Assembly (NCBI RefSeq): GCF_902703175.1
Contig: NZ_CACRYJ010000017.1
Coordinates: 186,001-250,000 of the forward strand
Source: Occultella aeris
GTDB taxonomy: Bacteria > Actinomycetota > Actinomycetes > Actinomycetales > Beutenbergiaceae
Direction: 5' to 3'
DNA length: 64,000 bases
Numbering within the stretch: position 1 is the stretch's first letter; every line of letters starts with the position of its first letter. A program made the position numbers and the translations under genes. Positions 17,016 to 26,408 of this stretch are shown here, piece by piece. The notes beneath the pieces were generated by a model. It ran no database searches and had not been told where the DNA came from. It saw only the letters and a list, made by a program, of their open reading frames with translations.

Positions 17016-17090
17016 ACCGCTCCGCGCCTTCGAGTGCCGGTGCGTTCGGCGTGGACCCACCGTGTCACCATCGCGCCAGGAGCCAGGACG

Positions 17091-17525
17091 TCATCGGGAT
17101 GACCGCAGGACCTCTCGGGTTCGTTCCAGCACCGCATTGAGTACCCGGCCCGTCGTCGCGACGTCCTCGGCGTCGAGCGAGTCCCAGATCGGCCCGGTCA
17201 CCTGCGCGATGCGGTTGCCGATGACAGCGACGAGGTCATCCCCGGCCTCCGTGAGCCGCTGCCCGGTCAGGAGCCCCCGCAGCGCGAGCTCCGAGACCAG
17301 GGACGACGGGTCCGGGAACTGCGTCCTGTCGGCGAGATGGTCCTCGAAGCTGCCGGTCCCGTCGAACTGTGAGGTGAGCCGGAGGGTCACCCACTGCGCC
17401 TCGGTGAGCTCGTGCGTGGCAATAATGGTGCGTAGGACCGCGTTGAGTGCCTTCTCGGTCTGGCCGATGAGCTGAGGGCCGAAGGGGATCGTGGTCTCTC
17501 CGAATCTGGTCGGCACTGGGCTCAC
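17091..17525 (-). CDS. MarR-like winged-helix transcriptional regulator
   Basis: The 144-residue protein has the MarR arrangement: helix with LTEAQWVTLRLTSQFDG, a winged-helix middle with VSELALRGLLTGQRLTEAGDDLVAVIGN, and a C-terminal dimerisation helix ending in VLERTREVLRSSR. The middle part is divergent, so the effector is unknown. The GTG start overlaps the GlxA stop as GTGA, making it the third gene of the isochorismatase-GlxA-MarR operon. It faces the macro/SIR2 gene. Confidence 0.7.
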   Translation of the reverse strand: MSPVPTRFGETTIPFGPQLIGQTEKALNAVLRTIIATHELTEAQWVTLRLTSQFDGTGSFEDHLADRTQFPDPSSLVSELALRGLLTGQRLTEAGDDLVAVIGNRIAQVTGPIWDSLDAEDVATTGRVLNAVLERTREVLRSSR

Positions 17526-18442
17526 GCCCGCGGCGAGGGGAGGTTCTGGCGTAGCCGGCGCAGCATCCGCCCGTCCTCGAAGCCGACCTCGCGCGCGGCC
17601 GCCTCGGCAGTGGCCCCGTGTGCGATCAGGTGTTCGGCACGTTCACGGCGTAGCGACTGCTGGTACCTCAAGGGGGTCAGCCCGGTCGCTCTGGTGAACG
17701 CCCTGGTGAGGGTTCGCGGGCTCGAGCGGGCGATCTCGGCGAGGTTCGTCAGCGGCAGCTCGCGATCGAACTGTTCGTCGATCACGTCCTGCACGCGATG
17801 GACGAGGTCGTCGACGTGTGAGCGGTAGCGAAGCAAGGCACTCAGCTGCGGCGCCTCGCCGTTGCGGCGGGCGAACACGACCATGTCCCGGGCGACCTGC
17901 GCGGCCACGGCCGGCCCGTGGCGGCTCGCCAGGAGGTGCAGCGCCATGTCGATGCCGCTCGCGATGCCCGCGGACGTCATGACGCCGCCATCCTGCGTGA
18001 ACAGCACGTCCGGTGCCACGGCAGCACGGGGGTACCGCCGCTGCAGCTCCTGTTGGATGTCGTGGTGCGTCGTGCAGCGTCTGCCGTCCAGGAGGCCCGC
18101 CCGACCGAGCGCGAACGCTCCCGAGCAGACACTCGCCACCGTGCCGCCGGCCGTGTGATGATCACGCAGGCGCTGCAGGGTGGTCTCACCGAACGCGCCC
18201 GAGCCGGCTTCGAGTGGGGACCGCCATCCAGGCACCACGATGAGGTCGTCGCGACCCAGTTGCGGCCAGTCGAGCGAGGCCTCCAGCGGCAGTCCTTGTC
18301 CCGACGGGATCCGCTGCTGCTCCGCGACATAGCTCAGGTGGTAGGTGGCGCCGGCCGTGGCGGCCGTCGAGAACACCTGCGCCGGACCGGCGAGATCGAG
18401 CAGGATCACCCCGGGTGCGAGCAGGAAGACGACCTGGGTCAC
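17522..18442 (-). CDS. GlxA family regulator (DJ-1/PfpI sensor plus AraC DNA-binding domain)
   Basis: The 306-residue protein joins an N-terminal DJ-1/PfpI-like domain (VVFLLAPGVILLDLAGPAQVF; SVCSGAFALGRAGLL with the nucleophile-elbow Cys) to C-terminal AraC helix-turn-helix motifs (LTNLAEIARSSPRTLTRAFTRATGLTP). The GTG start at 18442 is chosen because the PfpI strand begins there and it overlaps the isochorismatase stop (GTGA). Such proteins regulate catabolism of nitrogenous or amide compounds. It lies between the hydrolase gene and a MarR-type gene in one operon. Confidence 0.88.
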   Translation of the reverse strand: MTQVVFLLAPGVILLDLAGPAQVFSTAATAGATYHLSYVAEQQRIPSGQGLPLEASLDWPQLGRDDLIVVPGWRSPLEAGSGAFGETTLQRLRDHHTAGGTVASVCSGAFALGRAGLLDGRRCTTHHDIQQELQRRYPRAAVAPDVLFTQDGGVMTSAGIASGIDMALHLLASRHGPAVAAQVARDMVVFARRNGEAPQLSALLRYRSHVDDLVHRVQDVIDEQFDRELPLTNLAEIARSSPRTLTRAFTRATGLTPLRYQQSLRRERAEHLIAHGATAEAAAREVGFEDGRMLRRLRQNLPSPRA

Positions 18443-19017
18443 ACCACGGCCGATACGCTCAGCCGCTGCGCCGTGGTCACGATGGAGGCGAAGCCCCGAC
18501 CGCCGAGAACGCTCTCCGTGCGACGCATCAGGTCCTCGCCGGAGACGGCGGAGTACCCCTCTCCCGCCGTGATCCCGGAGGTCGTCGTAGCATCGGCCAC
18601 GAACACGACCTCGAAGCCGAGGTCGCTCGCCACCCGAGCGGTCGTCTCGCAGCACTGCTCGGTGCGGATCCCGCAGATCACCACTCGGCGGATGCCTCGC
18701 AACATCAGCTGCTGGTGCAGATTCGTCGTGGTGAAGGCGTTGATGGAGGTCTTGACCACCTGAAGATCAGTGTCGTGGGGCTCGAGTTCGGCGACGACCC
18801 GGACGAAACCGAGGGCCGGGTCGAAAGCGCCGCCGGTCTCCGGCTCGGCGTGCGTCACCCACACGATCAGGTCACCGGCCGCGCGGGCGTGCCCCACCAG
18901 CGCGGCGATGTTGTCCAGGACCCGGGGGTTCGCCGTCGTCGCCCAGTCCTTCGATCGCTGCCGGAAGGACTCCTGCGCATCGACCACGAGTAGTGCGGTG
19001 CCGGTTGGGTGCGTCAT
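18439..19017 (-). CDS. Isochorismatase-family cysteine hydrolase
   Basis: The 192-residue protein has the catalytic triad region of this family: Asp in VVDAQESF (about 13), Lys in VVKTSINAF (about 89) and Cys in the CGIRTEQCCETTARVA stretch (about 116-131). Members hydrolyse amides, ureides or nicotinamide-like substrates. It is the first gene of a three-gene operon whose other members are both regulators, so the hydrolase may clear or make the signal they sense (inference). It is divergent from the redoxin gene at 19118. Confidence 0.88.
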   Translation of the reverse strand: MTHPTGTALLVVDAQESFRQRSKDWATTANPRVLDNIAALVGHARAAGDLIVWVTHAEPETGGAFDPALGFVRVVAELEPHDTDLQVVKTSINAFTTTNLHQQLMLRGIRRVVICGIRTEQCCETTARVASDLGFEVVFVADATTTSGITAGEGYSAVSGEDLMRRTESVLGGRGFASIVTTAQRLSVSAVV

Positions 19018-19117
19018 ACAGCCATCCTGTGGTGCGAGCCGGGAACAGGCAAGGCATCATGGCGCCAACGAGCGGAACGATCCGGTCACCAGGCGTTGGG
19101 CACGTTAGCCTCGAACC

Positions 19118-19561
19118 ATGGTCCCGGAACGGCGCAAGCAGATCGCCTTCGGCCTGCTGCCCATCGTCGTAGCCCTGGTCCTGCTGATCCTGGGCGACGG
19201 GAGCCCTTGGCTCATCGGTGCCGTGGTGGTGGCCGGGCTGCTCCTGATCGCACTGCTCGCCCGACGCGGGCGGCACACCCCGTGGCGGGCCGCCGCGCAG
19301 CGCCTCGGCACCGGCGGCGCGGTCGTCTTCTGGAAACCCGGGTGCGTCTACTGCGAGCGCCTGCTCCACGAACTGCGCGGCGACGACCGGATCACCTGGG
19401 TGAACGTGTGGGCGGACCGGCAGGCGAACACCGAGGTCCGCCGGCTCAACAACGGTGACGAACTGACGCCGACGGTGCTGATCGGCGATCAGGTGCTGCG
19501 CAACCCCAGCGCCGATCAGTTGCGGGCCCGGCTCACCGGAACGGCCACGGACGGCGCCTGA
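19118..19561 (+). CDS. Membrane-anchored glutaredoxin/mycoredoxin-like protein
   Basis: The 147-residue protein has two N-terminal membrane helices (about residues 9-26 and 30-49) and a glutaredoxin fold with active site C76-V-Y-C79 (WKPGCVYCERLLHEL) and the cis-proline TPTV motif at 117-120. Actinobacterial redoxins of this type use mycothiol; the N-terminal anchor places the domain at the membrane, probably facing the cytoplasm given the Arg cluster after helix 2. It is a single-gene unit, divergent from the isochorismatase and convergent with RpiB. Confidence 0.8.
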   Translation: MVPERRKQIAFGLLPIVVALVLLILGDGSPWLIGAVVVAGLLLIALLARRGRHTPWRAAAQRLGTGGAVVFWKPGCVYCERLLHELRGDDRITWVNVWADRQANTEVRRLNNGDELTPTVLIGDQVLRNPSADQLRARLTGTATDGA

Positions 19562-19571
19562 TCGGGCCGCG

Positions 19572-20027
19572 TCAGACCCGGGCTTCCTCGGCCTCGATAC
19601 CGGCGATGATCTCGAAGCGCTCCTGGTAGATGCCGCCCTTGAACTCGGCGCCGAGGAACGCGTCGGTGATCGCGAACGCCATCTCCGGAGCCACCACGAA
19701 GGCACCGAACGCGATGATCTGCGAACCGTTGTGCTCGCGGGTGTGCTTCGCCGTGAACGGCTCCGAGCACACCGCAGCACGGATGCCGCGGACCTTGTTC
19801 GCCGAGATGGAGATCCCGATGCCGGTGCCGCAGATCAGGACGCCGCGGTCGGCCGCTTCGTCGCGGATCAGGTGCGCGACCTGCTTGGCGTAGTGGGCGG
19901 AGTACTCCGCCTCACCCGCGCCATCCCATCCGACGTCGATGACCTCGTGGCCGGACTCCTGCAGGTGCGCGATGACGGCGTCCTTCAAACCGTGACCCGA
20001 ACTGTCGGACCCGATGGCGATCTTCAT
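19572..20027 (-). CDS. rpiB: RpiB/LacA/LacB family sugar-phosphate isomerase
   Basis: The 151-residue protein matches the RpiB family: MKIAIGSDSSGHGLKD start, LICGTGIGISISANKV with Cys 66 at the catalytic position, and REHNGSQIIAFGAF. The Cys form is the E. coli RpiB/LacAB type; mycobacterial RpiB uses a Glu instead in a GGSGNGE motif. It may serve as ribose-5-phosphate isomerase or on another aldose phosphate. It stands alone with its own ribosome-binding site (AGGAGG). A second RpiB-family gene lies at 46663-47121. Confidence 0.85.
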   Translation of the reverse strand: MKIAIGSDSSGHGLKDAVIAHLQESGHEVIDVGWDGAGEAEYSAHYAKQVAHLIRDEAADRGVLICGTGIGISISANKVRGIRAAVCSEPFTAKHTREHNGSQIIAFGAFVVAPEMAFAITDAFLGAEFKGGIYQERFEIIAGIEAEEARV

Positions 20028-20174
20028 GAATATCCTCCTGGCGTGATCGCCTCCAGCCTAACCTCGAACGACGCGGTGACCGGCGGGCGTCCACCACGTA
20101 GTCACGACGGCGGAGCGCGCCCTGGCTAGGATCGTCGCCGATGCCAGACACCGACCGGAGACGACGGCAGATCA

Positions 20175-21242
20175 GTGGGAGCCGTGGGTAGTCCACGCAC
20201 GCTCGCCGAGGTGTATCGGCGCTTCGCGGAGGACGACGGCGGGGCGTCGCCCCTGAACCGACGCGTCGCCGTCGCCGTGAGCCAGTCGAGCGCGGCGCTG
20301 CGCGCCGTCGAGGGGGCGCCGGCACGCAAGCGACGTCCCCCGATGATCCTCGCCGCGCTGCACGACCTCGCACTCGCCGGTCGCGCCCCCGCGCTCGCCG
20401 ACGCCTACGCCGCCGGCGACGGTGACGCTGCCGCCAGGGCCGCCGTCGACACGCTCACCGCGATGGCCGACGCCGTCGTCTCCATCGTCACCGGCCGACA
20501 GCTGCGGGCCGAGGAGACCGGGCGGGCCACGGTGCTGTATCCGGCCATCGCGCAGGCCGCGCAACGCGTCGGCGCGAACGCGATCGGACTGATCGACATC
20601 GGCTGTTCGGCCGGACTCAACCTGACCGTCGACCGGGTCGGCCTGACCTACGGCAACGGGCAGGTGCTCGGCGACGTGGCCTCACCCGTCCAGCAGTCGG
20701 CCTCGATCGTCGGCGACCGACCGCTGCCGGAACTCGCACTGCCCGAGGTCGTCGCCCGGATCGGCATCGATCGGGACCCGATGGACGTGACCGACCCGGA
20801 CGACGCCCGCTGGCTGCGCGCCTGTCTGGCACCCGACCGGCCCGAGCAGCTGGCGCGGCTCGACGCGGAGGTGGCGCTGGCGGCGAGCGGGCCGCCGGTA
20901 CTGCTCCAGGGGATCCTGCCGGCGATGCTGCCCGCGGCCATCGCCCGGGTGCCGACGCACGCGGTGCCGGTCATCACCTCCACGTGGGCACTGTCCCGGT
21001 TGCCCCTCGAGGGTCGCCGACTCTTCCTGGACGCCCTCGACGAGGCGGCCGGCGACCGCCCGGTGGCCTGGGTGTCCGCCGAGGGCGTCGGCGTCGCACC
21101 GACGATCCCAACCCTCGGTGACCGCCGCGCCTCCGGCCACAGCATCATCGGGTTGGCCACCGTCGACCGGGCGGGTCGGCACTCCGAGGCCCTCGGCCGG
21201 TGCTGGTCGAGGGGCCGCCTGTTGTCGTGGCTGGCTGGCTAG
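20175..21242 (+). CDS. DUF2332 family protein of unknown function
   Basis: The 355-residue protein matches the actinobacterial DUF2332 family: LAEVYRRFAEDDGGASPL near the start, DIGCSAGLNLTVDRV (about 139-153, with a G-x-S/C-G pattern resembling a methyltransferase glycine loop), and a C-terminal VSAEGVGVAPTIP. The fold may be Rossmann-like, but no catalytic function is established to my knowledge. The start is the GTG at 20175, with an alternative GTG at 20184. It is monocistronic and its stop overlaps the end of the convergent oxidoreductase gene by 4 bp. Confidence 0.75.
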   Translation: MGAVGSPRTLAEVYRRFAEDDGGASPLNRRVAVAVSQSSAALRAVEGAPARKRRPPMILAALHDLALAGRAPALADAYAAGDGDAAARAAVDTLTAMADAVVSIVTGRQLRAEETGRATVLYPAIAQAAQRVGANAIGLIDIGCSAGLNLTVDRVGLTYGNGQVLGDVASPVQQSASIVGDRPLPELALPEVVARIGIDRDPMDVTDPDDARWLRACLAPDRPEQLARLDAEVALAASGPPVLLQGILPAMLPAAIARVPTHAVPVITSTWALSRLPLEGRRLFLDALDEAAGDRPVAWVSAEGVGVAPTIPTLGDRRASGHSIIGLATVDRAGRHSEALGRCWSRGRLLSWLAG

Positions 21243-22585
21243 AGCCGCAGCCCAAGGTCCTCGATCCGCACGAACTCACCGCTCGCGATCGACCTGTTCG
21301 CGGCGATCCCGATGCTGATGCTCCGCAGCCCGTCCAGGTGGCCGGCTCGGTGACCGAGCACGTCCTCGCGATCCCCGCGGAAAACGTCGTCAAGCAGCTT
21401 CGCGTCCCCTCCCCCGTGCCCGCCCCTACCCTCCGGGATCGTGATCTCGCGGGGGCGTTCCCACTGCCGCTGGAGCAGGATCCGGCTGGACCGGGGGCGC
21501 AGCGCCTCACGGTCCGCGTCGGTCTGCGCCTCCTCGGCGACGGCGCTGGGGTCCAGCGCCTCCGCACTGTCCTTCGCGCGGTGCGGGCGCTCGACGACGT
21601 CGAGCTCCACCCGGCCGCGGGTGCCGTTGATGGCCACCCGGTAGCCCTCCCAAGGTGCGTAGGCGGTCAACGAGTAGGTCAGCGCGGCGCCTCCCCTGTA
21701 GCCGACCAGGAGGTTCATCGTGTCCTCGATCGTGATGCCGGTGCCGAACACGTTCTGGTCGCGGACGTACCCGTCCTCGGCTTCGGCGTCCAGGAACAGG
21801 CGCTTCATCCGGGGGTCGGCGGCCAGGTCGATCGAGAACGGGCTGCTCGGGTCGTCGCGGCTGGTTCGCCCGGGTCGGTCCTCGCCCCGCGCGGCAGCGT
21901 TCTCGGCACCATAGAACCGCAGACTGCCCAGGGCAGCCACGGTGGCCGGGGCGTCCGCCAACCACCAGTTGACCAGGTCGAAGTGGTGGGTGGACTTGTG
22001 CACGAGCAGGCCGCCGGAGTTGGCCCGGTCCCGGTGCCACCGACGGAAGTAGTCGGCGCCGTGCCCGGTGTCGAGCAGCCACTCGAAGTGCACAGACGTG
22101 GGCGCTCCGATCTCCCCGGACGCGATCAGTTCCTTCACGACCGTGTTCCGCGGGGAGTACCGGTAATTGAAAGTCATCGCGACCGAACCGGAGGAGGCAT
22201 CGGCAGCATCCGCGATCGCCTGCGCCCTCTGCTCGTCGATCGTCAACGGCTTCTCGACGACGACGCGGAGCCCCAGTTCCAGGCCCCGCACCACGTAGTC
22301 GCTGTGTATCGCGTCCGGTGTGGTCACGATGATGCCGTCGGGCCGCAGCGTCTGAACCATTTCGTCGAAGGCCTCAGGACCGAAGTGCGGGATGGCGGCG
22401 TGTCCGGCGGCGACCGACTCGACGAGATCGTCGTAGTAGTTCATCCGTACGGGATTCGTGTCGACGAACGCGACGAGCGAGCCGGCGTCGGCGTGCGTCG
22501 TGAGCAGGGCCCGGACGTACATCTCTGCCCGGCTGCCGGTACCCACGACGGCGTACCTCAGCGGGCGGGTGGTGGTTTCGGTCAT
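21239..22585 (-). CDS. Gfo/Idh/MocA family NAD(P)-dependent oxidoreductase
   Basis: The 448-residue protein has an N-terminal Rossmann domain (YAVVGTGSRAEMYVRA), the family EKP motif (RVVVEKPLTI) whose Lys helps catalysis, and NYRYSP followed by a long C-terminal substrate domain with STHHFDLVNWW holding conserved His and Asp. It probably oxidises a sugar or a 3-keto glycoside released by the adjacent glycosidase. The ATG at 22585 is preferred to 22600 because GGAGAG lies 6-11 nt upstream. It is the last gene of the Lpl-type operon. Confidence 0.88.
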   Translation of the reverse strand: MTETTTRPLRYAVVGTGSRAEMYVRALLTTHADAGSLVAFVDTNPVRMNYYDDLVESVAAGHAAIPHFGPEAFDEMVQTLRPDGIIVTTPDAIHSDYVVRGLELGLRVVVEKPLTIDEQRAQAIADAADASSGSVAMTFNYRYSPRNTVVKELIASGEIGAPTSVHFEWLLDTGHGADYFRRWHRDRANSGGLLVHKSTHHFDLVNWWLADAPATVAALGSLRFYGAENAAARGEDRPGRTSRDDPSSPFSIDLAADPRMKRLFLDAEAEDGYVRDQNVFGTGITIEDTMNLLVGYRGGAALTYSLTAYAPWEGYRVAINGTRGRVELDVVERPHRAKDSAEALDPSAVAEEAQTDADREALRPRSSRILLQRQWERPREITIPEGRGGHGGGDAKLLDDVFRGDREDVLGHRAGHLDGLRSISIGIAANRSIASGEFVRIEDLGLRL

Positions 22586-22629
22586 TTGCGGACTCTCCAT
22601 CGTTGGCTACTCGGGGTGGTCGGAACGGA

Positions 22630-24708
22630 TCAGGGAGCGGGGATCAGGCCCTCGTGGCGGACGTGCCATCCGGGTGGGAACCCGGAGTCGTCGGGACCGG
22701 TGTCACTGCCCGCGGCAAGGAGCGCCACCGCGGACAGCAGCCCGCCGTTGCCCGGCAGGTACAGGGGTAGTGACGACGACTGCCAGTTGTGCCCGGAGGC
22801 GAGCACGATGTTCTTCGTCCGATCGCTGACAAGCGCGTCCACGGCCACCTCGCTCATACCCAGCCGAGCCGCGGTCATCGCGATGACCGGGTAGTCCCAC
22901 CCCCACGTCGTTTCCCAGTTCCAGTCCCCGAGGACGTCATTCAGGGTGGCGCGCATGACCTCCGGATCGACCTTGTCCGTAGCGGGCAGCAGTCCGAGTG
23001 CGCACAGCATGGACGGGTGGTCCTTGCGGATCGTCCACGGCTCGACGGCGATCGCCGGGTAGCGCCCGTCGCGCACGACGGGGGGTCGCATGCCTGCGCT
23101 CACGGCACGCCAGGTGGGTTCCTCCGGGAGACCGAGACGGGCCCGCCAGTTCTGGGCGACGTCGAGAGCCCAGTGCCAGTAGACCTGCTCGTAGGCGGGT
23201 CCGCGCACGTCCCGGCGCATGCGGCCGTAACTCTCCTGTGCGGGGACCAGCGGGGCGAGCAGGTCGTACGCGCCATCGTCCGCCCTGACTGCGAAGTCCG
23301 CCATGAACTCGGCGGTCGCGAACACGATCTCCGCGAACTCGGTCAGCAGTTCCGGGTTCGGGCGCGCGCGGTAGGCCAGCTCGGCCATGTAGATCACGTG
23401 CGGCTGCTGCCAGACGAGGAACGGGCCGATCTCGGACGGGCTCTCGCGTGCATCCGGGCCGACCTGCTTCGGCCACCGGGCACCGGCGTAGCCCTGACGG
23501 GTCGCAATGCCCCGCGCCGTCGCCAGGGCGCCGTGGTACCAACGCAGGCTTCGCAACAGCAGGTCGGGCCGACCCCACTGCGCGAAGTGGGCGCTGTGCC
23601 ACCAGTGCATCTCCAGGTGGAACCGACCCCTCCAGGAGTTGCAGACCAGGCCGGTCTCCTGTGCCGGTGAGGAGCCCGCGCAGTTGATTGCGGTCAGGTA
23701 CTGCGAGAGCACCGTCCGACGTTCGATCTCGAACGCCCGTGGGTCCTCTGAGGCAGAGAAGTCGACGGCGCCGCCGCCCGCCCAGAAGTCGCACCAGTGG
23801 TCGGCTGCGTGTCGGATGATCTCGTCGGATCCGCTCGGCGCGGGACCCGTGTCGTCTCCGCCGGGACCGAACGCCACGACGATCCGCGTGGTGCCCTGGG
23901 GAAGTTCGGCGACGAAGCTGTGTGGCCCGGTCCGGCGAAGCTCGGGTTCGAGTACCACCCGGACGTGATATCTCGTCGCGTCGAGGGTCCGGCTCATGAA
24001 CCACCCATCGCAGGTGCCCTCGAGCTCCGTGGTGTGAGCCTCGGGCTGCGTCCAGTCGGCGGCGTTGTGCCATGCCTCGTTGCCATAGGGAAAGGCCAAC
24101 GACAGCGCCAGGGGTGCGCCGGTCGAGACTTCGATGGCGAGCGCATCCTGCTCGGGGTCACACGCCGTCCGGACCTCGACGAGTGCGCCGTCCAGACGGA
24201 AACGGCTGTGCAGAAGGCCACGCGCCAGGTCGAGCACCTGATGCACGTCCGTGATCTGCTCGAGCTCCAGCGGGGCGTGCCCACGCGCGGCCCCGTGGAG
24301 GAGGCCGATCCGGCCCAGATCCAGCCGGTGGGGGTTCGCCCTCAGCCAGAGGTCGCGGCGCGGCGTGCCGGTCTCGGTGCCGCCCTGGATCGTGCCGACC
24401 ATGTCCACGTAGCCGACCGGTCCGCGCGTGGTCCCGTACTCCACGATCGAGTCCTCGAGGCGGAAGTCCTCGCCGGCGGGGACGCTGTGCCAGCCCCACT
24501 GGGCCTGGGTGCCGAGGAGCGTGCCAGGGGGAAGGCTCCGGTCCCGAGGGCCCACCGGGTAGGAGCCTGGCAGCGACTGGAGCCCGGTGATGTCCGCGGT
24601 GAACGCGAACTCCCCGTTACCGACCGAGAGCGGCGAGCGAGGGTCCAGGCCGTCCAGGTGGACGGTGTGTCGGGCGACTGTGGCGGTGCGATCGACCGGT
24701 GTGGGCAA
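22630..24708 (-). CDS. Six-hairpin (alpha/alpha)6-type glycoside hydrolase-like protein
   Basis: The 692-residue protein starts with a beta-sandwich region bearing SVGNGEFAFTADITG (about 28-42), reminiscent of GH65/GH95-clan enzymes, followed by an alpha-helical barrel section (LVCNSWRGRFHLEMHWWHSAHFA near 360; WNWETTWGWDYPVIAMTAARLG near 610). No signal peptide is visible, so it should act in the cytoplasm on imported oligosaccharide. I cannot assign a GH family with certainty or name the catalytic Glu. It lies between the importer and a Gfo/Idh/MocA oxidoreductase. Confidence 0.7.
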   Translation of the reverse strand: MPTPVDRTATVARHTVHLDGLDPRSPLSVGNGEFAFTADITGLQSLPGSYPVGPRDRSLPPGTLLGTQAQWGWHSVPAGEDFRLEDSIVEYGTTRGPVGYVDMVGTIQGGTETGTPRRDLWLRANPHRLDLGRIGLLHGAARGHAPLELEQITDVHQVLDLARGLLHSRFRLDGALVEVRTACDPEQDALAIEVSTGAPLALSLAFPYGNEAWHNAADWTQPEAHTTELEGTCDGWFMSRTLDATRYHVRVVLEPELRRTGPHSFVAELPQGTTRIVVAFGPGGDDTGPAPSGSDEIIRHAADHWCDFWAGGGAVDFSASEDPRAFEIERRTVLSQYLTAINCAGSSPAQETGLVCNSWRGRFHLEMHWWHSAHFAQWGRPDLLLRSLRWYHGALATARGIATRQGYAGARWPKQVGPDARESPSEIGPFLVWQQPHVIYMAELAYRARPNPELLTEFAEIVFATAEFMADFAVRADDGAYDLLAPLVPAQESYGRMRRDVRGPAYEQVYWHWALDVAQNWRARLGLPEEPTWRAVSAGMRPPVVRDGRYPAIAVEPWTIRKDHPSMLCALGLLPATDKVDPEVMRATLNDVLGDWNWETTWGWDYPVIAMTAARLGMSEVAVDALVSDRTKNIVLASGHNWQSSSLPLYLPGNGGLLSAVALLAAGSDTGPDDSGFPPGWHVRHEGLIPAP

Positions 24709-24755
24709 TGTTCTCTCCTCGGAGTCAGAAGCGGGGGACGTGCGCGCGCGTCGGT

Positions 24756-26372
24756 TCAGGCCTGGGCGGCGAGTGCCTCCTCGAGCTCGGCCCGGATCGT
24801 GTCCCCGCCGTTCGTCTTGAACGTCTCGACCTCTGCCGCCCAGTCCGAGACTTCCCGGCGTCCCTGGATGATGTCGTCGCGGACCGCGTTCAGCACATCG
24901 GTCAAACCGCTGTACTTGCGGGTCTTGGTCTCGGAGTAGAGCGCCTCGGTCGGGTCAGGGCTGCCGCCCGGGATGACACGGCCCATCTGCTCGTACTGGG
25001 CCTGCACGACGCCCGCGTTGCCGGGCAGGTACAGCGCGGTTGGCGCGTCTGCGAGGTACTGGATGCCGAGGAAGGTCTCGCCCGTGGTCTCCTCGATGCG
25101 CACCGGGTCAGAACCGTCGAGGGTGAAGTTGTGGTCCTGCACCCCGTACTTACGGAACCGGTACTCCTCGGTGCCGAACGGCGCGGCCAACCAGTTCATG
25201 ATGCCCAGGATGACTTCTGCGCGCGCCTCACTCTGCTGGTTGACCGCCACGATGCTGTGGGTCGGTGACCGCACCCAGATGCTGCCCTCCCCGCCGTCGT
25301 ATCCAGGCATGTCAAGGCCGGCGAGTTCGAACCCCTCGATGCCCCCGGACTGCGCGTAGTACGCGGGCCAGGCGCTGTAGGAGTCACCGGTGAACAGCGC
25401 AGCGCCGGCCATGAACCACTGCTTGTACTGGGAGCCGTTCACGGCGAACGAGTCCGGCACCACGACGCCGGCCTCGTACATCGTGCGCGCTGCCTCGAGC
25501 GCCTCGGGCATCTCCTCCACTTCGGAGTAGTGGATCAGCGAGCCGCCCTCCTCGCGCCAGCCGTTCGGCACGCTGAGCATCTGCATGATGTAGTTCGTCG
25601 GCACCGAGGTCAGTGCCCAGGTGTTCGCGGTCGGAGCCGTCACCTCCTTGCAGAGGTCGAAGTACTCCTGGAAGTTCGTCGGGGCGGCCGTGATGCCGAG
25701 CTCCCGGAGCAGGTCGGCACGGGCGTACTGGATGGTGCTCTGCAGCACACCTCGTGGGACCGGGACCGCCAGGATCTTCCCGTCGAACATGCCGTGCTGC
25801 CACGACTCGGTCGGGATGTTGGCGAGCATGGGGTAGTCGGCGATCGCGTCACCGGCCAAGTACGGACTCAGGTCCAGCGCCTTGGCCGCGAGGAGTTGCG
25901 GGACCTGGTTGGCCCCTCGTGCGACCTGGAACACGTCGGGGAGTTCGTCTCCGGCGACGATGGTGGCGAACTTCGAGGCGTAGTCACCAGCCGGCGTCAT
26001 CGCCACCTGCAGGTCCGAGCCGAGTCGCGCGTTCAGCTCCTGCCAGTACGGATTGTTGTCCACCGCCGGGGGTATCGGCTCGGACGTCTGGACGATCGCA
26101 CTGACCGGATCGCCGTCGCCCGGGGGCTCGGTGAAGGCCTGCACCGGGTCGGCCGGGTAGGCGAAGAACCCTGCGGGCAGGCCGTCTTCGGTCGTGGGCA
26201 GGTCCGGGGTCAGTCCCTCGTAGGGGATGTAGGCCGGAAGCCGGCCGGAGCCCTGCTCCGCGCCACCACCACCGCCCTGCTGGGAGGAGCACCCGACCAG
26301 ACCGAGCGCGCCCACGAGGCCCAAACCGGCCGTCCCGAGCGTGAATGTGCGCCTGCTCAAATTTGCACTCAT
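24756..26372 (-). CDS. ABC transporter substrate-binding lipoprotein (LipO/LplA-like, oligosaccharide)
   Basis: The 538-residue protein has a twin-arginine signal (SRRTFTLG, residues 6-13), lipobox LVGC with Cys 28, and a Gln/Gly linker. Its length (over 500 residues) and pairing with LplB/LplC-type permeases place it in the subfamily binding larger oligosaccharides or complex glycans. Motifs include DELPDVFQVARGANQVP and LPLYLPGN-like binding-cleft aromatics. It is third in the operon, between the permeases and the glycosidase. Confidence 0.9.
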   Translation of the reverse strand: MSANLSRRTFTLGTAGLGLVGALGLVGCSSQQGGGGGAEQGSGRLPAYIPYEGLTPDLPTTEDGLPAGFFAYPADPVQAFTEPPGDGDPVSAIVQTSEPIPPAVDNNPYWQELNARLGSDLQVAMTPAGDYASKFATIVAGDELPDVFQVARGANQVPQLLAAKALDLSPYLAGDAIADYPMLANIPTESWQHGMFDGKILAVPVPRGVLQSTIQYARADLLRELGITAAPTNFQEYFDLCKEVTAPTANTWALTSVPTNYIMQMLSVPNGWREEGGSLIHYSEVEEMPEALEAARTMYEAGVVVPDSFAVNGSQYKQWFMAGAALFTGDSYSAWPAYYAQSGGIEGFELAGLDMPGYDGGEGSIWVRSPTHSIVAVNQQSEARAEVILGIMNWLAAPFGTEEYRFRKYGVQDHNFTLDGSDPVRIEETTGETFLGIQYLADAPTALYLPGNAGVVQAQYEQMGRVIPGGSPDPTEALYSETKTRKYSGLTDVLNAVRDDIIQGRREVSDWAAEVETFKTNGGDTIRAELEEALAAQA

Positions 26373-26408
26373 CGACTTCTTTCCTTTTCTAGCTGGGACG
26401 ATTGCTGT

